Assembly: GCA_016713125.1 (NCBI GenBank) | Contig: JADJPT010000002.1 | Span: forward strand, 295,987 to 359,986 | Reading direction: 5' to 3' | Source of the DNA: Betaproteobacteria bacterium | Lineage (GTDB): Bacteria; Pseudomonadota; Gammaproteobacteria; Burkholderiales; SG8-39 | DNA length: 64,000 nucleotides | Shown: piece by piece, positions 8,739 through 17,397 of the stretch | Layout: each line of letters begins with the position of its first letter | Numbering within the stretch: the first letter of the stretch is position 1 | Program-made: the position numbers and the translations under genes | Notes under the pieces: generated by a model | Seen by the model: the letters and a program-made list of their open reading frames with translations, nothing else | Database searches by the model: none | What the model was told of the DNA's origin: nothing

Positions 8739-9719
8739 ATGAAATCCTGGAAGTGCGCAGTAGCCCATACCCTCGTGCTGGCCGCGCTGGTCGCGATCGG
8801 CGAAGCCCACGCCCAGGCCTGGCCGAACAAGCCGATCCGCTGGGTGGTGCCCTACACCGGCGGCGGCATCACCGACATCGTGACGCGCGTGGTCACGCAG
8901 AAGATGCAGACCGCGCTGGGCCAGCCCATCGTCGTCGACAACAAGCCCGGCGCCAACAGCATCATCGGCGCCGACATCGTCGCCAAGTCGCAGCCCGACG
9001 GCTACACCATCCTGACGGTGATCGCGGCGCACGCGGCCAACGCCACGCTGTACGCCGGCGGCCGCCTGCCGTTCGACGCGGTGAAGGGCTTCGCGCCGAT
9101 CTCGCTGGTCGGCATCGCGCCGCTGATCCTGACCGCCAACAACAACTTCCCGGCCAAGGACGCGAAAGAGCTGATCGCCTACGCCAAGGCCAACCCGGGC
9201 AAGATCTCGTTCGGCTCCTCGGGCGTGGGCGCGGCCGCGCACCTGACCACCGAGCTGCTCAAGCAGACCACCGGGACCTTCATGGTGCACATCCCCTACA
9301 AGGGCACCGGCCCGGCGCTGCAGGACCTGATGGCCGGCAACATCCAGATCCTGGTCGACGTGCCCAGCACCCTGATGCCGCACGTGCGCGGCGGCAAGAT
9401 CAAGGCGCTGGCCATGTTCTCCAAGAACCGCGTGGCCGGCGCCAACGAGGTGCCGACCATGGCCGAGGCCGGCGGCCCCGCGCTGGAAGCCTCGACCTGG
9501 GTGCTGTTCCTCGCGCCGGCCGGCACGCCGCGCGAGATCGTCGCGCGCCTGTCGGCCGAGACCACCAAGGCCGTCAACCTGCCCGACGTGAAGGAACGCT
9601 TCGGCCAGAGCGGCATCGAGCCGGTGGGCAACTCGCCCGAACAGGCCGCACAGTTCCTCAACGACGAGATCGGCAAGTGGAGCAAGGTCATCAAGGCCGC
9701 CGGCGTGAAAGCCGAGTGA
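8739..9719 (+). CDS. Tripartite tricarboxylate transporter substrate-binding protein (Bug family)
   Basis: Second Bug receptor of the cluster, 326 residues. A signal peptide of about 25 residues ends HAQ. The mature start AWPNKPIRWVVPYTGGGITD, DNKPGANSIIGAD and SQPDGYTILTV match the family. Ribosome site GCCGGAGGA lies upstream of the ATG. Probably exported and soluble in the periplasm. It is not a recent copy of its neighbour at 9800, since the two differ throughout. Ligand unknown. Confidence 0.9.
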   Translation: MKSWKCAVAHTLVLAALVAIGEAHAQAWPNKPIRWVVPYTGGGITDIVTRVVTQKMQTALGQPIVVDNKPGANSIIGADIVAKSQPDGYTILTVIAAHAANATLYAGGRLPFDAVKGFAPISLVGIAPLILTANNNFPAKDAKELIAYAKANPGKISFGSSGVGAAAHLTTELLKQTTGTFMVHIPYKGTGPALQDLMAGNIQILVDVPSTLMPHVRGGKIKALAMFSKNRVAGANEVPTMAEAGGPALEASTWVLFLAPAGTPREIVARLSAETTKAVNLPDVKERFGQSGIEPVGNSPEQAAQFLNDEIGKWSKVIKAAGVKAE

Positions 9720-9799
9720 GCCTGCGCCCGCATTCGAGAATGTATTTCTGTCGATACAAAAACTACCCGGAGACCCGCATGGATGCTGGAGTTCTTAAA

Positions 9800-10759
9800 A
9801 TGAAAGTCGTACTTTCCACCCTGGCTTTGGCGGCCTTTTCGGGCGCCGCCGCGGCCCAGGCCTTCCCGACCAAGCCGATGCGCATCATCGTGCCCTTCGC
9901 CCCGGGCGGCGCCACCGACGTGCTGGCGCGCACCTTCGGCGGCGAGATGCAGAAGCACTGGGGCCAGACCGTGGTGGTGGAGAACAAGCCCGGCGCCGGC
10001 GGCAACATCGGCGCCGAGGCCGGCGCGAAAGCCGCGCCCGACGGCTACACGCTGACCCTGGTGGCGCACGGCTTCATGTCGGTGAACCCGCACGTGTACA
10101 AGAACCTGGGCTACGACTCGGTGCGCGACTTCGCGCCGGTCACGCAGCTGGTGGACGCGCCGCTGCTGCTGGTGGTGAACCCCAACGTGCCGATCAAGTC
10201 GGTGCGCGAGTTCGTCGACTACGCCAAGGCCAACCCCGGCAAGCTGGTGATCGGCAACGGCGGCGCGGGCACCGCGCAGCACCTGGCCGGCGAACTGCTG
10301 ACCAGCATGGCCGGCATCAAGGCCCTGCACGTGCCGTACAAGGGCAGTGCCCCGGCCACCACCGACCTGCTCGGCGGCCAGACCCAGGCGCAGCTCGACA
10401 ACATGGTGACCTTCGTCTCGCACGTGAAGGCCGGCAAGCTGCGTCCGCTGGGCGTCTCCTCGGCCAAGCGCGCGGCGCTGTTCCCCGACGTGCCCACCAT
10501 CGCCGAGGCCGGCGTGCCGGGCTACGAGTCCGGCACCTGGTACGGCGTGACCGCGGCCGGCGGCACCCCCGCCGACGTGGTGGCGAAGATCAACGCCGAG
10601 CTGGTGCGCATCATGAAGCAGCCCGAGATCGCGCAGAAGCTGGCCGACATGGGCCTGGTGCCGGTGGGCAGCAGCCCCGAGCAGTTCGGCGCCTTCATCC
10701 GCGCGCAGCGCGAGCTGGCCGGCAAGCTGGTGAAGCAGGCGGGGTTGCCGCAGCAGTAG
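9800..10759 (+). CDS. Tripartite tricarboxylate transporter substrate-binding protein (Bug family)
   Basis: Third Bug receptor, 319 residues. Signal peptide MKVVLSTLALAAFSGAAAAQ, then AFPTKPMRIIVPFAPGGATD, ENKPGAGGNIGAEAG and AAPDGYTLTL. Start choice: the ATG at 9800 gives a clean signal peptide with GGAG eight bases upstream. An in-frame ATG at 9779 would add MDAGVLK and has its own CGGAGA. This is the last gene of the plus-strand catabolic cluster; the DNA composition changes just downstream. Confidence 0.88.
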   Translation: MKVVLSTLALAAFSGAAAAQAFPTKPMRIIVPFAPGGATDVLARTFGGEMQKHWGQTVVVENKPGAGGNIGAEAGAKAAPDGYTLTLVAHGFMSVNPHVYKNLGYDSVRDFAPVTQLVDAPLLLVVNPNVPIKSVREFVDYAKANPGKLVIGNGGAGTAQHLAGELLTSMAGIKALHVPYKGSAPATTDLLGGQTQAQLDNMVTFVSHVKAGKLRPLGVSSAKRAALFPDVPTIAEAGVPGYESGTWYGVTAAGGTPADVVAKINAELVRIMKQPEIAQKLADMGLVPVGSSPEQFGAFIRAQRELAGKLVKQAGLPQQ

Positions 10760-11082
10760 GCGGCCTCAGGTGGCGGAGAGCGCGTCTGCGCGGCGACGTC
10801 ATCAGTGGACGTGGCTTTTGCGACGTCCGTATGCTGGAATAACAATTGCATATGCGCTCACGCACTTTGTGCAGCAATCAGATTGAACGCAACGGCGGCA
10901 ACGGCGCAGCCGACCGGATAGCGTCGGCAAGCCGAGGCTGACTTCATGGAGCGTGGATACTGTATTGAAGTGTTTAGTGCATCGCCAATACCCAGTTTAA
11001 AGCCCAACTTCCGGTAGTACCTCTCCCAGATCAAAGTGAATCAAACTGAAATATGCAGTAGAACTGCTAGGGACCTAACGCC
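10760..11082. other. Intergenic boundary between catabolic cluster and accessory island
   Basis: No convincing gene in 323 bases. Base composition drops from very GC-rich to mixed. A 29-codon minus-strand frame at 10858-10947 (MKSASACRRYPVGCAVAAV and on) looks like a bare hydrophobic segment, but has no recognisable family and could be chance. A CCTAAC near 11074 just before the next gene may be a degraded cassette boundary. No terminator with a T run was seen. Confidence 0.4.
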
Positions 11083-11694
11083 ATGAAATGCCCACACTGC
11101 CTCGAATCCTTTCACCCTTAGTGGGAAGAGACCAACTGCGGATATGCAGGCACAACTGAAAGCTTTCGATACTTCTGGCAAGTTTCCAGACTTACGTGCC
11201 CTGCCTGCGCGAAGCCCGCAATTCGCATCAGTATTTTTCACGACTACGATGGCACGATACGCGATCAAAAAACATGGATGGTGTCTCCCAAGAGCGCCCT
11301 ACGCCCCCCCTGCCCCTCGGACGTACCGAAAGCGATTGCCGAAGATTACAACGAAGCCTGTCTAGTGCTTTCAGATAGCCCAAAGGCCTCCGCAGCCTTG
11401 AGTCGTCGGTGTTTACAACACATTCTCGCCGATCGCAATGTATCGAATAGCGACAACTTAAGGAACGCAATCGAGGACGCACTTGCATCTGGATTGCCAT
11501 CCCATGTTGCAAACGATCTCGATGCGGTTCGTGCTGTCGGAAATTTCGCAGCGCATCCGCAGAAGGCTGTTGCGACAGGAGAAATTCTCCCAGTCGAAGC
11601 GGAAGAAGCGGAGTGGAACCTTGATGTACTTGATGCGCTGTTCGACTATTACTACGTTCAGCCCGCTCTCAGCCTAAGAAAACGAATTGCCTAA
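11083..11694 (+). pseudogene. DUF4145-type protein with zinc-ribbon N-terminus, interrupted by an in-frame TAG
   Basis: From the ATG at 11083 the frame reads MKCPHCLESFHP, then TAG (11119-11121), then WEETNCGY and on without further stops to 11694. The N-terminal CPHC and a later CPAC (about residues 43-46) form a zinc-ribbon-like pair. The C-terminal half (SRRCLQHILADR, then VRAVGNFAAHP) matches the DUF4145 helical domain, often found fused to restriction or nuclease modules. The amber codon sits where the family has a variable residue before a conserved Trp. So this is a point mutation or base error, not gene decay. The TAA stop lies inside an attC-like left box (GCCTAAA). Confidence 0.65.
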
Positions 11695-11830
11695 ATGAAA
11701 AGCTAGAAAGAGCAGGCAAGAGGCCCCTGAAGAAACCTACCACTGCCCCATAAAAGTCTTAGCTGCGTACTCCGTCACTGAGAGAGGTGCGAGTAAGTGC
11801 CGCAAGCACCACTCAATCTAAACGTCCGGT
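11689..11830 (+). repeat. attC-like recombination site (degenerate)
   Basis: Left box GCCTAAA at 11689 contains the stop codon of the DUF4145 gene. The right part CTCAATCTAAACGTCCGGT ends 15 bases before the next start. Between them is an internal hairpin, GTGC-CGCAA-GCAC. Boxes are imperfect compared with the RYYYAAC and GTTRRRY consensus, so this is a decayed site at best. Confidence 0.4.
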
Positions 11831-11845
11831 ACCGAGGAATCACTC

Positions 11846-12788
11846 ATGGCCAATGACGAGCGATTATCTGCGGCTCTCGCCAGAACAAGCGAGACTGAAG
11901 ACGTTGAATTCAAATCGTATTTTGATCCAAGCGCATTGCGAGACTGGCTAGAAATAATCAAAGACATCGCAGCGTTCGCTAATTCGGGAGGTGGTCACAT
12001 CCTCATCGGCCTAAGTGACGATGGCTCTCCTTCTGGTGCGGATGTATCCGCTCTCTTGGCCATCGACCCAGCCGACATCGGAAATCGTATCTACAAGTAC
12101 ACGGGACAGCACTTTTCTGGAGTTGAACTCCTTGAATGCGAGAAAGCCGGCGTAGAGGTATGCGCGATCCGTGTTTCAGGAGTCCGCATACCAATCGTCT
12201 TTACCAAGGTCGGAGAATTTGAACTGTCCGACGCCAAGAAGAAAACCGCCTTTGCGCTTGGTACTGTTTACTTCCGCCACGGTGCCAAAAGTGAGCCTGG
12301 AACTTCAGATGATCTCCGAAATTTTTTGGAGCGCGAGATTGAATTCACTCGCAAATCGTGGCTCAACGGCATCGCAAAGGTTGTTGAAGCGCCCACAGGC
12401 CCCCCGTTTTGCGGTCTTGCCACCCGAAGGCGCACCTACGGGTCCTTCGGGATCACTTCCGATGCAACTGACTTCCGACACTGGAGCGCCAGCCTACTAT
12501 GCCTTACCACTAGACAAAACACACCCCTTCCGTCAGAAGGAAGTGGTACGCGAAGTAAACGCAAAACTAGTAGGTAAAAAGGTCATCAACAGCCACGATG
12601 TGATCTGCATTCGCCGCGCGCACTCTATTCAGAAGAACATTAACTTTTGCTACACGCAGAACTATGCATCCCCTCGCTATTCGCAGCAGTTTGTAGATTG
12701 GATTGCTGATCAGTACAAAGCCAACGCATCTTTCTTCGATGACGCACGAGCAAAGTTTGACGAACTTAAGGCAGCAAGCGGCGCGTAA
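11846..12788 (+). CDS. AlbA_2 (Schlafen-type) ATP-binding domain protein, frameshifted
   Basis: The N-terminal ~150 residues form an AlbA_2 domain: TEDVEFKSYFD, then IIKDIAAFANSGGGHILIGLSDDG, the signature shared with the Schlafen core and with transcriptional regulators of this class. The C-terminal part (KKVINSHDVICIRRAHS, then NYASPRYSQQFVDWI) is unassigned. The frame shifts near 12405 inside a run of six C; with five C, PPEGAPTGPSG follows in frame and the protein is about 313 residues. The gene lies as a single plus-strand cassette between attC-like boxes. Schlafen/AlbA_2 proteins occur in defence islands, but a defence role is only inferred. Confidence 0.7.
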
Positions 12789-13005
12789 TCCGTCCATAGA
12801 TTACAGGCCTAGTAGACTGCACCCATAGGGCACCGAATGTGTCAAACAATGGGCTATTCGAACTGACTATCTTGACTTCTTCATGGCGTCTCAGTTTCGA
12901 AGGATTGTATTTGATCCATAGCATGCCTTTGAAGCCGACGCATCTCGTTACGACTCAAAGGCCACGCCAAGCGGCATAATCTCCCTTTCTCCCCAATACC
13001 CACAC

Positions 13006-13854
13006 ATGGCTCATTCCAATCGATTACTGGTTCACTGGCTGTTCCTCTTGGCAGAGGTTGCTCTCTTCATCGCTGCCAGCGTATGCGCATACCTTAGCCA
13101 AGTTAGCGAATGGATGGGTTTCATTGTGGTATCGGGTATTGCTACCGCTCTCTTCGCTGCTGTCAAAATTGCCAGATCTGTGCCGGCTCTTAGAGAACTA
13201 TTTGTTCGAGAAGACTTCGCGTCAAAGATAGCCATAGCGGCTGGAACCTACGGTGTTCGTGAATACTTCAATATGCAGAGCGCCAAGGATCAGGCACTTC
13301 GCAATGAACGGACGCAACAAGAGATTCAAAGAGCACAGCATCTGTGGCTGTGCGCCAATTCAGGAGCTTCATTCCTTGACCCTGCAGTCTACAGACACTG
13401 GCAGTTTGTTGAACAACGACTAAAGGCAGGAACGGAGTTCAGAGTCGTTCTTCTCGATCCTTATTCGGGCGAGAAGGCTTTCCGAAATCAGATTAACGTC
13501 AGCGGCGAGCAACTCGACTCTAAGGTGAACATTTCCAACCTGATCAAACTACACAACACTTACCCTGGTTTGGAAATCCGGTTCGCGGCACATGGCATGC
13601 ACGCGTCTGTGTTCGCAACCGAAAATTGTGTCTTCTTTGATCCATACCAAGTAGGAGTAGTAGGAGATCGAATCGAGAATCGAAGCTTTGCACTCCGAAT
13701 CGAGCCGACACAACCTTTAGAAGGCATAGGGCTATACAGGCTATTCAAAAGTCACTTTGAGACCCTCTGGAGGTCCAGCACTTCATTCTCCGACTGGATT
13801 GTGCAAGCCAATAACAAGCTCCCTGCCGGTTTGCCTATATTCAAGCCGCGATAG
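13006..13854 (+). CDS. Membrane protein with two N-terminal TM segments and a PLD-like sensor domain
   Basis: 282 residues. Two hydrophobic helices (about residues 8-28 and 34-52) are followed by a cytoplasmic domain. The run WLCANSGASFLDP, then GTEFRVVLLDPYSG, LEIRFAAHGMHASVF and FFDPYQVG resembles phospholipase-D-like or DUF5919-type domains that have lost the HKD Lys (HAS in place of HxK). So probably a binding or sensing domain, not a phosphodiesterase (inference). It ends 8 bases before a radical SAM gene, strongly suggesting a two-gene operon. Composition is AT-richer than the flanks. No known family name can be assigned with confidence. Confidence 0.6.
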   Translation: MAHSNRLLVHWLFLLAEVALFIAASVCAYLSQVSEWMGFIVVSGIATALFAAVKIARSVPALRELFVREDFASKIAIAAGTYGVREYFNMQSAKDQALRNERTQQEIQRAQHLWLCANSGASFLDPAVYRHWQFVEQRLKAGTEFRVVLLDPYSGEKAFRNQINVSGEQLDSKVNISNLIKLHNTYPGLEIRFAAHGMHASVFATENCVFFDPYQVGVVGDRIENRSFALRIEPTQPLEGIGLYRLFKSHFETLWRSSTSFSDWIVQANNKLPAGLPIFKPR

Positions 13855-13862
13855 GTGAGCCT

Positions 13863-14729
13863 TTGAACCGGCCGCAGCGCGCGATTCTCAACTTCGCGCA
13901 TCGGTGCGCGATGACCTGCGAGTGGTGCTATGTGCCGTTTGAGGAATCAGCGGCCAGAGAGCATGTCGTCAAGGCAATCGTCCAACGAGTTGCCGATCTT
14001 GAATTCAAGTCACTCACTGTCGGCGGAGGTGATCCCTTCCAGTACCGATTCCTGCCAGACATCCTTCGCTTTGCGCATTCACTGAACCTGTTTGTTCATG
14101 TGGACACGCATGCAAAGGGCCTTAGACAGACGGCCGAAAATCTTGAGTTGCTCCGAAGCAGCGTTGACCTCATTGGTCTGCCAATGGATGGTTCGTCCCC
14201 GGCAGTCCATGACCTAATGCGGAGCTCCCTGGTCACTTTGACCTAGTCACTCGACGGCTCCAATGGCTCGCTCCTCTTCGTAATCGCTTAAAGATCAATA
14301 CCGTCGTTTCCGCAGTAAATATTCATGACTTACTGCGACTGACCAGCGTCATTAAAGTGGTTCGACCGGCTCGATGGAGTATTTATCAGTACTGGTCACT
14401 TGGTCCCGCAAGTCGCGTCGCGAGTAAACATGCGCTTCCAGCAGCAACAGTTCGCTGAGATTGCCGAAGTGGCTCAGCGCGAGTTGCTCGACTGCGGGAC
14501 AGTGGTTGAGGTAAACGCTTGGGATTCTCGAAGGGACACCTACCCAATAGTTCACCATGATGGTGAGGTCTTTGTTCACTCTGCGCCCCCAAATAATGAG
14601 TTCATCTCACTGGGAAGCCTCTTTGAGAACAGAACGATGGATTTAATCCGTTCTCATTGCCTATCCGATAGACCGGTCGCTATGACTAGGTATCTGCAGA
14701 AGGTCACCCGCAGTCCTCGTGTCGACTAA
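13863..14729 (+). CDS. Viperin-like radical SAM protein (two frameshifts)
   Basis: Radical SAM enzyme of about 288 residues once two single-base lesions (near 14228, in a short C run, and near 14432) are bridged. N-terminal cluster motif HRCAMTCEWCYVPF (C-x3-C-x2-C) binds 4Fe-4S; GGGDPFQY is the SAM glycine motif. The second half reads KINTVVSAVN, then RPARWSIYQYWSLG, then RRDTYPIVHHDGEVFV. This follows the layout of viperin: KINxVV, RWKxFQxLxxEG, and a SYLIxDxxGRF-like segment. Start is TTG with AGGTGA upstream. It is coupled to the membrane gene before it. Viperin-type enzymes make antiviral ddh-nucleotides; whether this one does is inference. Confidence 0.6.
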
Positions 14730-14857
14730 TCCCTGGGTCAACCGAACCCGCTATGGGGAGCTCCGTAATCCGAGGCGAAGGAACATAGTGCATCATATCA
14801 ATCCCTTCCTTAGGTTTGTTTCCCTAGTCCGGGTACCTCGAAAAATTTTGAGGCTCA

Positions 14858-15519
14858 ATGGAAACCTTTGATCCGGCGCCCACCGAGATCTACACAGAGC
14901 TGACGTCCGATGACTCTAGTATCCGCGGCGAGTTCCTTAAGCACTTCGGCGCAGAGGTAAACGAGTTCTCGGACACACTGGCTTCTGTCGTCCTCGCTTG
15001 GCGTGAGATCGATAGCATCGTCAACGGCGACGAGAAGCGGGGCTACGTGTCAGCGCTCGCCTATGCCGCATTCACGCTGCACCTTATTTCTTTTAAGGTT
15101 TTTTGTCGGGCAACCTCGTAGCCGCAGGAAATCTTTCCCGACAGGTGGTCGAAACAGTCGCACTCGCAATTCTCTGCGCGGACAAGTCGCTCGATGTCTT
15201 AACTCGCTTCATGGAGGACCGGTACTCAACCAACGACGCGGTGCGCGATGTCCTACGACATGGTAAGCGACTCGGACTGAATGAGGATGGGCTCCACGCG
15301 CTCAAGTCAGCGCAGGACTTTTATCATAAGTACAGCCATATCAGTCGACTGACTCTCGCAAGCCTAATTTCCTTCTCCGAAGATGGCACGTATGTAGGAG
15401 CTTCCTTTGATGACGGGAAGTTGGAGGCATACCGGAAGGAGACGGTAAGCCGCTTGGGCCTAGCAAGACACATGCCGAACCTCATGAATGGTCTGAAGAA
15501 CCAACTCCAGGCTTGGTGA
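14858..15519 (+). CDS. Hypothetical protein, helical, frameshifted in a T run
   Basis: Two overlapping frames join if the run of six T at about 15105 had seven: the protein then reads HLISFKVFLSGNLVAAGNLSRQ without a break. Restored length is about 220 residues. It looks all-helical, with no catalytic motif I recognise. The segment SAQDFYHKYSHISR and the internal His/Tyr pattern are reminiscent of HEPN/DUF5677-like proteins, but this is weak. It follows the radical SAM gene by ~130 bases on the same strand and is another island gene of low GC. Confidence 0.5.
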
Positions 15520-15524
15520 AGAGC

Positions 15525-15654
15525 ACCTTAGCCCTTCGCTCGTGCAGGGGCCTCCACATGCCTGGCACCTGGCCTGCGAAGCACTGCACACTTTTGCTCA
15601 GTCTCACGGGAAGAGTGCATTCTCGGCAACGGCCACTCAGCCCAACAGTTAAAG
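15525..15654 (+). repeat. Possible degenerate attC site
   Basis: A left arm ACCTTAGCCCTTCGCTCG follows the stop of the hypothetical gene. A right arm CCACTCAGCCCAACAGTTAAAG ends at 15654. The arms resemble the CTCGCTCAAGCG/ACTCAACGTT arms of the better sites at 18480 and 19075, but the core boxes deviate. The spacing (130 bases) equals that of the 18480 site. Confidence 0.3.
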
Positions 15655-15802
15655 AACGCTAGAAACTGTGGATTCAGAGACTTCTCTGAATAGAATTGCC
15701 AATGATGTGCCGGCGCGCTCACCGTTGCGTCGCCAAGACAGCGTCTCCCGTCAACCGTCAGGCCACACACCAGCCACCTCCGAACCTCGATCACGCGTCA
15801 AC

Positions 15803-16189
15803 ATGAAGCGCCAACTCATCAGCTCGGGATCCCCCTTCGAAGAGCACATCGGGTACTCCCGCGCGGTCGCACAAGGCCCGTTCGTCTTTGTCTCCGGCAC
15901 CACCGGGTTCAACTACGAGACCATGACCATCGAGGAGGGTGTGGCTGCCCAGGCCGAGCAGTGCCTCAGAAACATCGACCACGCACTCAGCGAAGCCGGC
16001 TCAAGTCTTGCCGACGTGGTGAGAGTCACGTACGTGTTGCCGAATGGAGAGGACTTCGAGGCATGCTGGCCCGTCCTGAAGAGATATTTTGGCTCGATTC
16101 GCCCGGCCGCCATGATGATTTCGGCCAAGCTCCTCGACCCGCGCATGAAGATCGAGATCGAGGTGACTGCGATGCGGCAATCGTCCTGA
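15803..16189 (+). CDS. RidA family protein (YjgF/YER057c/UK114)
   Basis: 128 residues. RidA-type enamine/imine deaminases hydrolyse reactive 2-aminoacrylate-like intermediates; distant members have other roles. Visible signatures: GPFVFVSGTTGFNYETM, AEQCLRNIDHALSEAG, VVRVTYVLP and the C-terminal RPAAMMI-KIEIEVTA. The key Arg of the IRPA segment is present. Start chosen at 15803 because upstream codons are not family-like. The gene is more GC-rich than the radical SAM region. It is followed by an attC-like site. Confidence 0.85.
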   Translation: MKRQLISSGSPFEEHIGYSRAVAQGPFVFVSGTTGFNYETMTIEEGVAAQAEQCLRNIDHALSEAGSSLADVVRVTYVLPNGEDFEACWPVLKRYFGSIRPAAMMISAKLLDPRMKIEIEVTAMRQSS

Positions 16190-16243
16190 GCGCCCCCCAC
16201 CCCCACGGCCGGGCACCGGATCAAGTTCCTTCAGCACGATGAC

Positions 16244-16314
16244 GCCTAACCCTCCGCTCGAGCAGGCTGCAAGCGGCTTGCCGGGTGGGGATCTGTTCAG
16301 CCCGAGCATCAACC
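16244..16314 (+). repeat. attC-like recombination site
   Basis: Left box GCCTAAC (16244-16250), then CCTCCGCTCGAGC, an inner stem CAAGC-GG-CTTG, then TTCAGCCCGAGC and a right box ATCAACC ending at 16314. Length is 71 bases. The right box differs from the GTCAACC of the site at 19075 by one base. It lies between the RidA and DUF4395 genes. Confidence 0.5.
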
Positions 16315-16329
16315 ATCACAGGAACCATC

Positions 16330-16857
16330 ATGTTGCGATTCGACCTGCCCCAAGTACCGGCCAACGTCATCCGGTCGGAGGCCCTTTTAAACACCACGGT
16401 CTGTGTGCTGGCCCTGCTGGTCTCACCCTGGTTCATGCTCATTCCCGCGGCACAGGGCCTGGTCAAGGGCTTCCTTGGCCACGGCAAGTGCCCATCGCAC
16501 CGTGCCTTGAGATCACTCCTCACCGCAAAAGGCTGGCAAGGCCGCCTGGAGAACGCAGGCCCCAAGATGTTCGCCGCCAAGCTCCTGGCTGCAGCGTCCA
16601 TCGCGGCGCTGGCCCTCTATGCTGCCGGAAGCACCCTTTGGCAGGTGCCGGTCATTGTGCTGGTGGTCTTCTCGAGCCTCGAGTGGTCGCTGTCGTTCTG
16701 CGCCGCCTGTTGGGCGTACGGCCTGTGGTATCGCTACATCCCCCAAGGGCGTAGTTACCGGTCCATCCACGTCGGCGTACGCAGTGCAGCCCGCTCAATG
16801 CCACGCTGGACAACGCGAAAGACCGCAGACCACAACAAGGAGAGCGCCCAATGCTGA
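16330..16857 (+). CDS. DUF4395 family membrane protein
   Basis: 175 residues with four predicted hydrophobic segments (about 20-40, 75-95, 98-118 and 120-135). MLRFDLPQVPANVIRSEALLNT and the CPSHRALR segment match the DUF4395 family of small integral membrane proteins of unknown function, sometimes thiol-linked. FCAACWAYGLWYRYIPQG follows. The start at 16330 aligns with the family. The gene's last codons overlap the next start (ATGCTGA), so the two are coupled. The C-terminal ~35 residues are hydrophilic and may be extra. Confidence 0.65.
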   Translation: MLRFDLPQVPANVIRSEALLNTTVCVLALLVSPWFMLIPAAQGLVKGFLGHGKCPSHRALRSLLTAKGWQGRLENAGPKMFAAKLLAAASIAALALYAAGSTLWQVPVIVLVVFSSLEWSLSFCAACWAYGLWYRYIPQGRSYRSIHVGVRSAARSMPRWTTRKTADHNKESAQC

Positions 16858-17195
16858 CCAAGCTGATCGTTGAAGTCTACGCGTGGATCATCGAGATCTA
16901 CTTGTGGCTTGTTGTACTGATAGCTGGCGTGGCTGGCTATCACTACGGCAGCAACCTCTTTGGAACTTTCGGGCTGTACCTTGAGCCTCACTTGATCGGG
17001 AAGCTCATTGGCGCTCTCATCTGCGCGCTGGCCGCGTTGCTTGTGTCGTCGGTAGTGATGGGTCCAATTCTCGTAGTCTTTGATATTCGAAAATCCATAA
17101 AATCGTTTGAGATGAAAGAAGGCAGCTTTTCCCAGTTTGTACACAGAACCGAACGCAGGGAGCCATCCCTCCCGGACGACGCCCGACAGAGTTGA
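16851..17195 (+). CDS. Small membrane protein, unknown
   Basis: 114 residues with two or three hydrophobic helices (residues 5-28, 40-50 and 55-78) and a charged C-terminal tail. Its ATG overlaps the stop of the DUF4395 gene, so it belongs to the same transcript. No family recognised. It might be a partner subunit of the DUF4395 protein, but nothing in the sequence proves this. Confidence 0.5.
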   Translation: MLTKLIVEVYAWIIEIYLWLVVLIAGVAGYHYGSNLFGTFGLYLEPHLIGKLIGALICALAALLVSSVVMGPILVVFDIRKSIKSFEMKEGSFSQFVHRTERREPSLPDDARQS

Positions 17196-17397
17196 TTTTC
17201 CGGCATATCGGGTCTTTGGCTCATGTAACACCCTCGGAAGTCTCCCAAAGAACGGCGGTCGGGCGAGAGTTGCCGAGACGGCCCGTTTGGCAAACCGGAC
17301 CGAGCGCGAACCTAGTGCAGCTGATGTCAAACGTTCGCCGCCATGCTCACCAGCATGCCGAGTACGCCACTCAGGTTCTCGGCCGCAGGAGAAACAT

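Noticed and set aside
8753..10759. Single 668-codon plus-strand frame across two Bug genes
   Set aside because: Its first half is an out-of-phase, Arg/Ala/Gly-rich reading of the Bug gene at 8739; only the part from 9800 is a real protein.
10858..10947. 29-codon minus-strand frame with signal-peptide-like hydrophobic core
   Set aside because: Too short, no ribosome site I trust, no recognisable mature part; kept only as a note in the intergenic entry.
14830..14855. Near-palindrome CCTCGAAAAATTTTGAGG as a terminator or operator
   Set aside because: The stem is interrupted and AT-rich with no T tract in the right place; not supported beyond coincidence.
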